Assembly: GCA_014378705.1 (NCBI GenBank)
Contig: JACMND010000140.1
Span: forward strand, 1 to 56,569
Source: Pedobacter sp.
Lineage (GTDB): Bacteria; Bacteroidota; Bacteroidia; Sphingobacteriales; Sphingobacteriaceae
Direction of reading: 5' to 3'
DNA: 56,569 nucleotides
This document shows, one piece after another, positions 1 through 8,147 of the stretch. The notes below the pieces were generated by a model that worked only from the letters and a program-made list of their open reading frames with translations, had not been told where the DNA came from and made no database searches. The position numbers and the translations under genes are program-made. How positions within the stretch are numbered: position 1 is the first letter of the stretch; each line of letters begins with the position of its first letter.

Positions 1-1271
1 AAAATTGTTTGAATGTCTTTGCGGATGCTGTCCGGCACCTGGTTCAACCATTTACCAAGGTATTCGTAGGAGTTAAGAAAACCCTGACCTGATAATGTGG
101 CAACCCTGCCTGTACCGTTATCCTGGTTAAATACCGCCTGAATATTTTTAACTATTTTCGGATTATCTTCCACAAAAGCCCGTGAGCCGTTTAGACCCTG
201 CTCTTCACTCCCCCAATGCCCTACCAAAATAGTACGCTTTGGGTTTGGATATATTTTTTTTAAAATACGCATGGCTTCCATCATGGTAATTGTTCCGGTT
301 CCGTTATCTGTAGCACCGCTGGCACCATCCCAGGAATCAAAATGCGCTGATAGGATTACATATTCTTCCGGCTTTTCTGTTCCGCGAATTTCAGCAAGGG
401 TATTGAAAGTGGGCACAACGCCCAGTTCTTTTGAATCTGCGGTTACATTAATTTCCGGCCGTTTTCCTGATTCCGTTAAACGATAAAGCAATCCGTAATC
501 TTCCAAAGAAATATCTATTGTGGGGATTTTTTTGGTATAAGCGCCAAATATTTTATTCACCCCAAAACCTGCCGACCAATATGAGCTTACAATCCCAGCA
601 GCACCAGCATCCTCAAGGGCTAATGCCAGCGTTTTAGTATTATACCCGGTATTGCTTATTCGTTGACGCCATGCCGCTGATTGCGCAGTTCTTTCGGCTT
701 TCATTTTCTCAAATGATGCTTTGGTGCCAAATTCTTCCCAGTTGTCGTCATCACGGCCAGTGGGCTGAAGCATTGAGATCATCACAAACTTACCCTTTAC
801 CTTGGGCAACCATTTTTGAAAGGCTAAAGAGTCAATAGCATCAGCAATAATAATTAGTTCGGCTTTTACTCCTTTCGCAGAAGTGGCAGGGCTCCACGCT
901 AGCTGGGTTCCTTCTAAAGATTTTATTCGTGGCGAAACCATGGTGATCTGCGAAGCACCTCGCTGCCAGCCTCTCCATTCACCCCATTTATCGTTTTTAG
1001 CCGAAATTCCCCAGCTTTTATATTTTTCTACTGCCCAGTCATGGGCTTGTTTCATTTGCGGCGTTCCTACCAGTCGCGGACCGATCTGATCCATAAGTTC
1101 ATGCGCCAGAATTTCTAGCTTTGAGTTCTCTGTCGCTTCCTTAACTATCTTATCCACGACAGTTTTGGTATTCTGCCCAAAAGCAAAGCTTCCTGAAAGC
1201 ATAAAAACAACAAAAAACTTTTTAAAAGCAGTGGTTGGTTTAACTATTCTGAAGTAACTATTGATTTCCAT
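1..1271 (-). CDS. M28 family metallopeptidase, secreted (3' end cut off by window)
   Basis: Reading the minus strand from an ATG at 1271 gives an open frame of about 423 residues that runs off the window edge, so the C-terminus is missing. Residues 1-33 form a signal peptide ending in a small-residue stretch before Gln. A PA-like insertion domain follows. The catalytic region shows the M28 zinc pattern: SAHFDSWDGASGATDNGTG gives the first His and bridging Asp, SEEQGLNGS gives the catalytic Glu pair, and NQDNGTG gives a later Asp. Family knowledge says this is a periplasmic or extracellular aminopeptidase/carboxypeptidase-Q-like enzyme with two zinc ions. It is divergent from the transporter gene at 1428. 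Exact peptide specificity cannot be told. Confidence 0.9.
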   Translation of the reverse strand, partial: MEINSYFRIVKPTTAFKKFFVVFMLSGSFAFGQNTKTVVDKIVKEATENSKLEILAHELMDQIGPRLVGTPQMKQAHDWAVEKYKSWGISAKNDKWGEWRGWQRGASQITMVSPRIKSLEGTQLAWSPATSAKGVKAELIIIADAIDSLAFQKWLPKVKGKFVMISMLQPTGRDDDNWEEFGTKASFEKMKAERTAQSAAWRQRISNTGYNTKTLALALEDAGAAGIVSSYWSAGFGVNKIFGAYTKKIPTIDISLEDYGLLYRLTESGKRPEINVTADSKELGVVPTFNTLAEIRGTEKPEEYVILSAHFDSWDGASGATDNGTGTITMMEAMRILKKIYPNPKRTILVGHWGSEEQGLNGSRAFVEDNPKIVKNIQAVFNQDNGTGRVATLSGQGFLNSYEYLGKWLNQVPDSIRKDIQTI

Positions 1272-1376
1272 TTCGCTAATATATTTAATTGAAAATAGAT
1301 TGAAAAGAAGTAACCTATTTAATACGTTAAGGCACAATCATCAGGTAAATTCTTCAAACAATAATTACATTTTTCG

Positions 1377-1409
1377 TTTTAATAATATGTTTAACAAATA
1401 TTAGTTTTG
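1377..1409 (+). promoter_or_regulatory. Bacteroidota-type promoter for the AI-2E transporter gene
   Basis: TAGTTTTG at 1402-1409 matches the TAnnTTTG -7 box exactly. A TTTT at 1377-1380 sits 21 bp upstream, in the place of the TTTG -33 box. Transcription would begin near 1415, which makes the in-frame TTG at 1407 impossible as a start and supports the ATG at 1428. Confidence 0.5.
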
Positions 1410-1427
1410 TTAACTTTTAAAAAAATC

Positions 1428-2549
1428 ATGGAAGAAATGCCCATAACTGTAAAAAGATCGCTTGAATTACTTGGTTTATTTTTAGTTGGTGCACTTATTA
1501 TACTGGGTCACGACATTATTATGCCCCTGCTAACGGCATTTTTTGTGAGTATTGTTCTGTTACCTGTTTACCGTTTTTTTAAAAGAAAAAAATTCCCGGA
1601 AACTTTAGCGATCATGCTGCCGATATTGGCCCTAATCATTTTTTTGGCCGGAATTGTCTGGTTCTTTTCTTCTCAGATCAGCTCTTTAGCCTCAGATTTT
1701 CCGCAGATTAAAGAAAATGTGAATAAGCATTTAACTTCATTAAGTTCATGGGTTAATGATGTTTTCAATTATTCAACAACCCAGCAACTAAAATTTATTA
1801 ACAAGCAAAGCGACGGGCTCCTTAATTCAGTTGGCAATATACTTGGAGGAGCGGCCGGTTCATTAACCTATATTTTCCTGTTCTTTGGCTTGTTACCTAT
1901 TTACATTTACCTGTTCTTATTTTATAAAAATCTTCTCCTTCGTTTTGTGTTCATGTGGTTTGATGCCCCGGATCATAAAAAAGTTGAGGAAGGCATGAAA
2001 CAAACTGAAGTCATTATCAAAAGCTATCTCCTGGGGCTATTAATTCAGATAACCTATGTGACTATACTGTTAGGGGGTATTCTGCTGTTGTTCGGAATTA
2101 AGCACGCTATTTTAATAGGAGTCATCTTTGCCTTTTTAAATTTAATTCCATACGTTGGGGCGCTTATCGGTAACTTAATCGGCGTATTATTAACGTTAAC
2201 TTCTTCACAGGAAATAAGTCCCATTTTTACAGTTCTGCTCTGTATAGCTTTCGTGCAATTTTTAGACAACAATATTTTAATGCCACGCATTGTCGGTTCT
2301 AAGGTTAAAATAAATGCTTTAAGTGCGATAATGGGGGTTTTTATAGCCGGTGCCCTTGCGGGAATAACGGGTATGTTCCTTGCTTTGCCTGTTATAGCCG
2401 TTCTCAAAATTATTTTCGATCGTACAGATTCATTTAAACAATGGGGAGTATTGTTAGGTGATGACATGCCGGCCAAAAGCCCGATGAGTTTTCCGAGGTT
2501 TAGAGCTAAACGAGAACTGAATGAAGCAGAAGTAAAGAACCCAAATTAA
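1428..2549 (+). CDS. AI-2E family transporter (PerM/YdiK type)
   Basis: 373-residue polytopic membrane protein with about eight hydrophobic segments: two close to the N-terminus, one around residues 60-80, and a C-terminal block of four to five. A soluble amphipathic stretch rich in Lys/Ser lies between (about residues 85-130). The C-terminal part has the Pro-Tyr-x-Gly loop (PYVGALIGNLIG) and a DNNILMPRIVG segment typical of the AI-2E/PerM family. Members export diverse small molecules, and the true substrate here is unknown. The start is the ATG at 1428, because a promoter box overlaps the upstream TTG. The stop is immediately followed by the ATG of the flavin oxidoreductase, so the two are probably co-transcribed. 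Confidence 0.9.
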   Translation: MEEMPITVKRSLELLGLFLVGALIILGHDIIMPLLTAFFVSIVLLPVYRFFKRKKFPETLAIMLPILALIIFLAGIVWFFSSQISSLASDFPQIKENVNKHLTSLSSWVNDVFNYSTTQQLKFINKQSDGLLNSVGNILGGAAGSLTYIFLFFGLLPIYIYLFLFYKNLLLRFVFMWFDAPDHKKVEEGMKQTEVIIKSYLLGLLIQITYVTILLGGILLLFGIKHAILIGVIFAFLNLIPYVGALIGNLIGVLLTLTSSQEISPIFTVLLCIAFVQFLDNNILMPRIVGSKVKINALSAIMGVFIAGALAGITGMFLALPVIAVLKIIFDRTDSFKQWGVLLGDDMPAKSPMSFPRFRAKRELNEAEVKNPN

Positions 2550-3572
2550 ATGGAGGTCGGAGTAGATAGTTTTGCTGCTGCCATGATTGGCGATGCGGAA
2601 GATAAGGCCATAAATAGTATGAATGCTTTGTCTGAACTTCTTGAACGTATTGAACATGCGGATAAAGTTGGTTTAAATGTATTTGGTATTGGTGAACATC
2701 ACCGCAGCGAATTTCTTGATTCAGCCCCTTCTATGATCCTGGCCGCTGCCGCGAGCCGGACTAAAAATATTCGTTTAACCAGTGCGGTTACTGTTCTTAG
2801 TGCCGCAGATCCGGTGAGGGTTTTTCAAAATTTCGCGACCTTGGATTTGATATCTAAAGGAAGAGCAGAAATTGTTGCCGGACGGGGTTCATTTACAGAA
2901 GCCTATCCGCTTTTTGGTTTGAACCTACAGGATTACGATCAGTTATTTGCTGAAAAACTTGAGCTTTTACTCAAAATCCGGGATCAGGAATATGTATCCT
3001 GGTCTGGTAAATTTCGTCCTGCTTTACATAACCAGGCAGTATATCCAAGGCCGCTTCAAAATCCCTTACCAATCTGGTTAGGAGTTGGTGGAACACCTGC
3101 TTCTTTTGTTAGAGCTGGAACTCTTGGCCTTCCTTTAATGGTAGCGATTATTGGAGGCGAAACTCACCGGTTCCGCCCCTTAGTTGATCTTTATCGCGAT
3201 GCTGGTAAAAAAGCGGGGCATCTACCTGAAAAATTAAAGGTTGGGTTACATTCACTCGGCTACATCGCATCAACCAAAGAGAAAGCAATTAATGATTTCT
3301 ATCCCGGTTATGCCCAAACTTTTACAAGGATAGGCAAAGAACGGGGCTGGCCACCTGTAACACGCCCCCATTTCGATTTACAAACAGGACCTTTGGGTGC
3401 CTTAATTGTAGGCGGACCAGAAGAAGTTGCCGAAAAAATAAGACGTCACAGTATCGCTCTCGGAGGTATCTCCCGGATCACTTTTCAAATGGACAACGCC
3501 AGGCTATCTCACGGGCAACTGATGCAATCCATTGAATTGTTAGGTACCAAGGTTATTCCATTGTTGAAATAA
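2550..3572 (+). CDS. LLM class (luciferase-like) flavin-dependent oxidoreductase
   Basis: 340-residue single-domain protein of the bacterial luciferase-like TIM-barrel family. Visible hallmarks are GIGEHHRSEF near the N-terminus, the SAVTVLSAADPVRVFQ strand-loop, the FATLDLISKGRAEIVAGRGS region that binds FMN phosphate, and a C-terminal GPLGALIVGGPEEVAEKI stretch. Such enzymes use FMNH2 or F420 and O2 to oxidise small organics. No reductase partner is encoded next to it. The ATG follows the transporter stop codon with no spacer, suggesting translational coupling. The substrate is not predictable. It ends 13 bp from the convergent glycosidase. Confidence 0.9.
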   Translation: MEVGVDSFAAAMIGDAEDKAINSMNALSELLERIEHADKVGLNVFGIGEHHRSEFLDSAPSMILAAAASRTKNIRLTSAVTVLSAADPVRVFQNFATLDLISKGRAEIVAGRGSFTEAYPLFGLNLQDYDQLFAEKLELLLKIRDQEYVSWSGKFRPALHNQAVYPRPLQNPLPIWLGVGGTPASFVRAGTLGLPLMVAIIGGETHRFRPLVDLYRDAGKKAGHLPEKLKVGLHSLGYIASTKEKAINDFYPGYAQTFTRIGKERGWPPVTRPHFDLQTGPLGALIVGGPEEVAEKIRRHSIALGGISRITFQMDNARLSHGQLMQSIELLGTKVIPLLK

Positions 3573-3585
3573 ATCCGGCAATTAA

Positions 3586-5712
3586 TTAATCCCACATAAA
3601 AATCAGTACCGGTTTTTTAAGTTGCATATCAATATCCATAGTAACCATTTGATCTTGATAAGCATATTTTTGCGATTTTCCGTTCACCAATATTGTAATT
3701 GGACTTTTGCTGCTGTAAGCTTTAAAATTACCCCCTTCGTAAAGGATAACTTCTGCTTTTTTCCCGATCCATTTATCTGAAATTATAGTGGCCGGGGCAT
3801 TGTATTTATCGATTATCCCAAAAGGAGCAAAACCATTTTTAATTGGTATTACATATGCTAACTGATACCCCATTCTCGGTAAACTCACATTAAAACTTTC
3901 GTCATATTTTGCCAGCCTCAGCTTACCTGAAAAGTATTCGTAAAGGGCAAACTCGTTTCCTTTTAACCCGTTAACATCTGCTGCTTTAAAACTGCCTGTA
4001 ACTTCATCCGCATCCGCCGCATTATACAAAGCTAATAATCCCTTATTCCCTACTTTAGAATAAGCTTTAAACAAGCGTGGCTCTTGCACCTGAAATAAAC
4101 AATCTTCCGTAGGCAGTAAAGAAGTTTCAGACCTGATAGATTTTCCATCAGAAAAGGCAATGCGGTTTAGGATATTAAAGTTTTGCTCCCCCGGTTTATC
4201 AGTTAAATAAATAGGACCATTATTGATGGTCCTGGTTATGGCATGTAATACCGCATTGGGGTTGTGAGATTGAAAAATATCAAAATCGGTGAAAACCATC
4301 TGAGAAAAATAAATACAATTATAAATTCCCTGCAAAATATGAGCAGCCGCATTTCCGGCCTGCAGATTATAATTTTCGTCTCTTTTATATGGGAAATAAT
4401 CTTCTACTGTTCTGGCCACAGCTGAAGACCCAAAATTAAAGTACGCATCAGCAGTCATATCCATGCAATTAATAACCGCACCACTGAACTGCCCATTAGC
4501 CGATTTATAAAGTGCTTTATGCATTTTTTCCGATAAACTGAAGATAGGATAATTGTTTTGAGCCATTCTTTCGGCAACCAACTGGTTATCCACTTTGATA
4601 AAATCAAAGCCTTCGTTTTTTAAATATTTATGCCATTTATTGTAAAAATCAAACTGATTACTTCCTTCGGGTTTCAAGAAGTAATACGTTTTAATTTGAG
4701 AACCGGGATCGTCTGAATTTTCTCTTTGTTTCCAGGAAAACATTCGGTTTTTATGCTCTATTCCCAAAGGAGAATCTGGGTCTATCCCGTTCCAATATCC
4801 ATTAAACGCATGCCAAATACCAGTGTATTTAATGCAATATTCATTTTTAAGCTTACTGACAAGCGGTTTAAATCCATTTGGAAATTTTTCAGGATCAGGA
4901 AGCAGAGATTGAAGTTGGGAGTTTTTATGCTGAAACCAGCCATCATCAATTAAAACCCAGCCCAGAACAAATTTTTTATCCGTAAATGATTTAACGCCCT
5001 CAACAACATGATCCTCACTAAGGTTTTTCCCGTTTTCGGATGAATTCCAGGTACACCAACCAATATATTTAAAAGGCTCAGGAAGTTTTTTATTTGCAAA
5101 TTGGTTTTCGGCTTTCCCCATACTTACAAGGGAGGTTTTGTAGATTCTGGAAAACAACTCAAAAGGATCTTTACCAAAGGCAATGGCCATCGCCGGCACT
5201 TCGTTGACCCCTTTGTTGTCAGCATAGCTCACCGCCTTGCTTCCCCATTTATTTCCCTCGGCACCTAAAGTTGTGCGAAAACCGTTTCCGCTCAAAGGAA
5301 CTGCGGCACCATACAAACCATCCTTGTATTGCCAATAAAAAAACTGTACATCCCAATCGGCCATGTCCGTAGCTTTAAGAATAGTAACCGGTTTAGTCCA
5401 ACTGTTCCAGGGTTTGTAACGCCATAAAGTAAGCCCTTGCTTTAGGTCAGGAATTTCATTAAAAAAAACACCCGCAAATTCCTTAGGTTCCATCCGGCCC
5501 GGCATAAGCAAGTTCATTAAAATAACATCATTCTTTATTTTGCTTTGAATGGTGCCCTTCTGTTGTTTACCGGTTAATGGCGTAGCACTGCTTAATCTAA
5601 TTACTTTCCCAAAATTAATATCGCTTCCGGTTTTTCTCACGGTAATGGAAACCTGTGCTTTTACACAAAATACCAACAAGAAAAGAGTTATACTTATTGT
5701 CAGTTTTTTCAT
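3586..5712 (-). CDS. Secreted GH36-type alpha-galactosidase / raffinose synthase (Sip1)-like glycosidase
   Basis: 708 residues with a signal peptide (about residues 1-19, ending KAQ). The TIM barrel carries YIGWCTWNSS (about 216-225), WVLIDDGWFQ (about 252-261), FIKVDNQ with the presumed nucleophile Asp375, and ARTVEDYFPY with Asp438 as the likely acid/base. These match the plant raffinose-synthase/alkaline alpha-galactosidase branch of GH36 rather than the classical GH36 or GH27 enzymes. The signal peptide places it in the periplasm or outside, so hydrolysis of alpha-galactosides is more likely than synthesis of raffinose. No SusC/SusD pair or sugar regulator lies nearby, so it is an isolated glycan gene. 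Exact specificity is unknown. Confidence 0.85.
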   Translation of the reverse strand: MKKLTISITLFLLVFCVKAQVSITVRKTGSDINFGKVIRLSSATPLTGKQQKGTIQSKIKNDVILMNLLMPGRMEPKEFAGVFFNEIPDLKQGLTLWRYKPWNSWTKPVTILKATDMADWDVQFFYWQYKDGLYGAAVPLSGNGFRTTLGAEGNKWGSKAVSYADNKGVNEVPAMAIAFGKDPFELFSRIYKTSLVSMGKAENQFANKKLPEPFKYIGWCTWNSSENGKNLSEDHVVEGVKSFTDKKFVLGWVLIDDGWFQHKNSQLQSLLPDPEKFPNGFKPLVSKLKNEYCIKYTGIWHAFNGYWNGIDPDSPLGIEHKNRMFSWKQRENSDDPGSQIKTYYFLKPEGSNQFDFYNKWHKYLKNEGFDFIKVDNQLVAERMAQNNYPIFSLSEKMHKALYKSANGQFSGAVINCMDMTADAYFNFGSSAVARTVEDYFPYKRDENYNLQAGNAAAHILQGIYNCIYFSQMVFTDFDIFQSHNPNAVLHAITRTINNGPIYLTDKPGEQNFNILNRIAFSDGKSIRSETSLLPTEDCLFQVQEPRLFKAYSKVGNKGLLALYNAADADEVTGSFKAADVNGLKGNEFALYEYFSGKLRLAKYDESFNVSLPRMGYQLAYVIPIKNGFAPFGIIDKYNAPATIISDKWIGKKAEVILYEGGNFKAYSSKSPITILVNGKSQKYAYQDQMVTMDIDMQLKKPVLIFMWD

Positions 5713-5952
5713 GTCAGCGGCTTATGTAATTGTTTCTGCAAACTAATAATTTTAAATTAATTATGGCTTTGCTGTTTGGAATGTGGTTTTTTAGGCAATC
5801 ACGATTGTTGCCGTGTAAGACAAAGTAGGTTTGGGCTAGTTTACCTTTTTGCATTGAGAAGAGCGCCTGCCCAAATGCCGGGTTTTGTTAACAGGCACCT
5901 TTAAGTATTTAATCTGAAAGTTTAAAACCATAAAACCAGAATTATTTAATAC

Positions 5953-7134
5953 CTAACTTTTAAAACTTGTTTCTAATTTGATGTAAAAAGAAAAATATAA
6001 AGCAATTATTACTGTTGCGCTCGCTGTAATTATAAATGTTACGTTTGAACCAAATTGATACCAAATTAGTCCTGCCAATGAACTTGCAAGCATGGTGCAA
6101 ATACTTTGAAAACCTGCAAAAGTACCAATCGCGGTAGCCGTATCTTTTTTGTTAGTGATGTTGCTGATCCACGCTTTTGAAATTCCTTCTGTTGCGGCTG
6201 CATAAATTCCATAAAGAAAAAATAGTCCGATAATGATATAAAGGTTGCTACTAAAACCCATTCCAAAATATACGATTGTAAAAAATGAAATCCCTAATAC
6301 ATACATTTTTCTGAAACCTATTTTATCTGCAATTATGCCTATTGGGAAAGCAAACAGGGCAAAAACCAAATTATAAAATATGTAAACACCAATTAACATG
6401 GTGTCACTCAATCCTGCTTGTTTTGCTTTAAGCAGTAAAAAAACATCCGAACTATTAAATAAAGTAAATGCCAAAAGTCCGAATACAACTTTACGATACA
6501 TGACAGGGCTATCTTTCCAATAATTTATGAATGAAAAAACAGGTTCTGGTTTTTTAGATTTACTACTGGCTTTCTTTTTTTCTTTTAAAAAGAACGCAGC
6601 AAAAATTGAAAGGCATCCTGGAATAAAAGCGATATAGAAAAGAGTTTTATAATTTTGAGGATGGTAATGGAGGTAAAGCAACGCAAATGCTGGTCCTAAT
6701 ACTGCACCAAAGGTATCCATTGAACGATGAAAACCAAAGATTTTGCCTTTCGTTTGAGAGGTTGCTTCGTCTGAAAGCATTGCATCTCTTGCACCGGTTC
6801 TTATTCCCTTTCCGAAACGGTCAACCGTCCTTGCAAAGAAAATCCATAACGGGTAAATGAAAAGTGCCATCATTGGTTTTGACAGAGCACTAAACGCATA
6901 ACCTATCTGAACAAAGGGAACTCGTTTGCCTGTGTGGTCAGACAGTTTGCCAAAATAACCTTTGCTAAATCCTGCAGTGGCTTCTGCAACGCCTTCTAAT
7001 ATTCCGATTAAGACAATTGAAAACCCAATGCTTTTTAAATAAATGGGCATAATGGGGTACAGCATTTCGCTTGCTGTATCTGTAAACATACTTATCAACG
7101 ATAACGTCCAAACTGTTGGTGTGATGTATTTCAT
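5953..7134 (-). CDS. MFS transporter
   Basis: 393-residue protein with about twelve hydrophobic segments in two halves and a basic central loop (LKEKKKASSKSKKPEP, about residues 183-198). The loop between segments 2 and 3 holds the MFS signature region GKLSDHTGKR, and the equivalent second-half loop reads GIIADKIGFRK. RFGKGIRTGARDAM in the first half is typical of a bacterial MFS subgroup often annotated only as a permease. The substrate cannot be deduced and there are no informative neighbours. The 240 bp behind it and the 166 bp before it contain no other gene. Start ATG at 7134. Confidence 0.85.
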   Translation of the reverse strand: MKYITPTVWTLSLISMFTDTASEMLYPIMPIYLKSIGFSIVLIGILEGVAEATAGFSKGYFGKLSDHTGKRVPFVQIGYAFSALSKPMMALFIYPLWIFFARTVDRFGKGIRTGARDAMLSDEATSQTKGKIFGFHRSMDTFGAVLGPAFALLYLHYHPQNYKTLFYIAFIPGCLSIFAAFFLKEKKKASSKSKKPEPVFSFINYWKDSPVMYRKVVFGLLAFTLFNSSDVFLLLKAKQAGLSDTMLIGVYIFYNLVFALFAFPIGIIADKIGFRKMYVLGISFFTIVYFGMGFSSNLYIIIGLFFLYGIYAAATEGISKAWISNITNKKDTATAIGTFAGFQSICTMLASSLAGLIWYQFGSNVTFIITASATVIIALYFSFYIKLETSFKS

Positions 7135-7300
7135 TTGTTCGAAAAAGAAGTATTTAAAGATTAATTAGAAGGAAACACATTTTTTTCAAAAGCGCAAACG
7201 TCTTTTTTTATTTAAAAAACTTTTTAATAAAACCAAGGGGTTCTTTTTTCATTTCAATGTTTGTTTATACATTCGTATTTTTTCTTAAATATATTTCATT

Positions 7301-8065
7301 ATGGAGTGGCTATCTGATCCGGAAATCTGGATATCATTAATAACGTTAACTGTATTGGAGATTGTTTTGGGAATAGATAATATCATATTTATCTCCATTA
7401 TGGCATCTAAACTGCCGAAAGATCAACAAAAAAAAGCCCGGCAGGTTGGTCTGGCTTTGGCAATGATCACCAGGATATTATTGCTTTTATCCCTCACCTG
7501 GATCATGACACTTACAAAACCTCTCTTCAGTGTTGGCGAACTTATTGGCTTAACCGACCAGGAATGGATAGAGAAACTTTCCATCTCCGGACGGGACCTG
7601 ATATTAATAATAGGTGGTTTGTTTTTAATTTATAAAAGCACTTCAGAGATCCATGACAAACTTGAAGGTGAAGACCACACGGTTGAAAATAAGGTTGTGG
7701 CTACATTTTCTGGTGTGATCATTCAGATATTACTGTTAGATGTAGTATTTTCTTTAGATTCTGTAATTACGGCGGTTGGTATGGCTGATCATATTGGCGT
7801 AATGATCGCAGCCGTTGTTATAGCAGTTGGCGTAATGATGCTTTCTGCCGGTGGCATCAGCGATTTTGTAAACCAACATCCCACTGTTAAAATGCTCGCT
7901 CTTTCCTTTTTATTGCTAATTGGAGTTTCCCTTCTAGCCGAGGGTTTTGAGCAGCACATCCCGAAAGGATATATTTATTTTTCTATGGCGTTTTCTGTGT
8001 TAGTTGAAATGTTGAATATAAAAATGAAAAAAAAGGCTAAACCTATTGAGCTACATCGTAATTAA
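7301..8065 (+). CDS. TerC family integral membrane protein
   Basis: 254 residues, about seven membrane helices. The two family signatures are present: LEIVLGIDNIIFISIMASKL near the N-terminus and LLDVVFSLDSVITAVGM in the middle, each placing an Asp inside a helix as in TerC/Alx proteins. Family members are linked to manganese export, metal loading of secreted proteins and tellurite resistance. No ter genes lie nearby, so metal homeostasis is the more likely role. I looked at the 166-bp leader for a yybP-ykoY type manganese riboswitch and saw no convincing fold. It converges on the heme-binding lipoprotein gene. Confidence 0.88.
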   Translation: MEWLSDPEIWISLITLTVLEIVLGIDNIIFISIMASKLPKDQQKKARQVGLALAMITRILLLLSLTWIMTLTKPLFSVGELIGLTDQEWIEKLSISGRDLILIIGGLFLIYKSTSEIHDKLEGEDHTVENKVVATFSGVIIQILLLDVVFSLDSVITAVGMADHIGVMIAAVVIAVGVMMLSAGGISDFVNQHPTVKMLALSFLLLIGVSLLAEGFEQHIPKGYIYFSMAFSVLVEMLNIKMKKKAKPIELHRN

Positions 8066-8147
8066 AAAGCCTTGATCAAACTCTATTAGATGGTTTTAAA
8101 ACTTATAATACCGTTTTAATAAATCTTTAGTAGAACTTTTACATTTA

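Noticed and set aside
1407-1427. TTG start for the AI-2E transporter
   Set aside because: The codon overlaps a perfect -7 promoter box, so it would lie upstream of the transcript.
5860-5895. GCCTG...CAGGC hairpin between the glycosidase and MFS genes
   Set aside because: Arms of only five bases with a long loop and no T-run; not a convincing terminator or attachment site.
7135-7300. Possible manganese riboswitch before the TerC gene
   Set aside because: TerC genes are often under yybP-ykoY control, but the 166-bp AT-rich leader shows no matching helices or conserved loops.
8090-8105. GTTTTAAAAC palindrome between TerC and the heme lipoprotein gene
   Set aside because: Short, entirely AT-dominated, and expected by chance in this composition.
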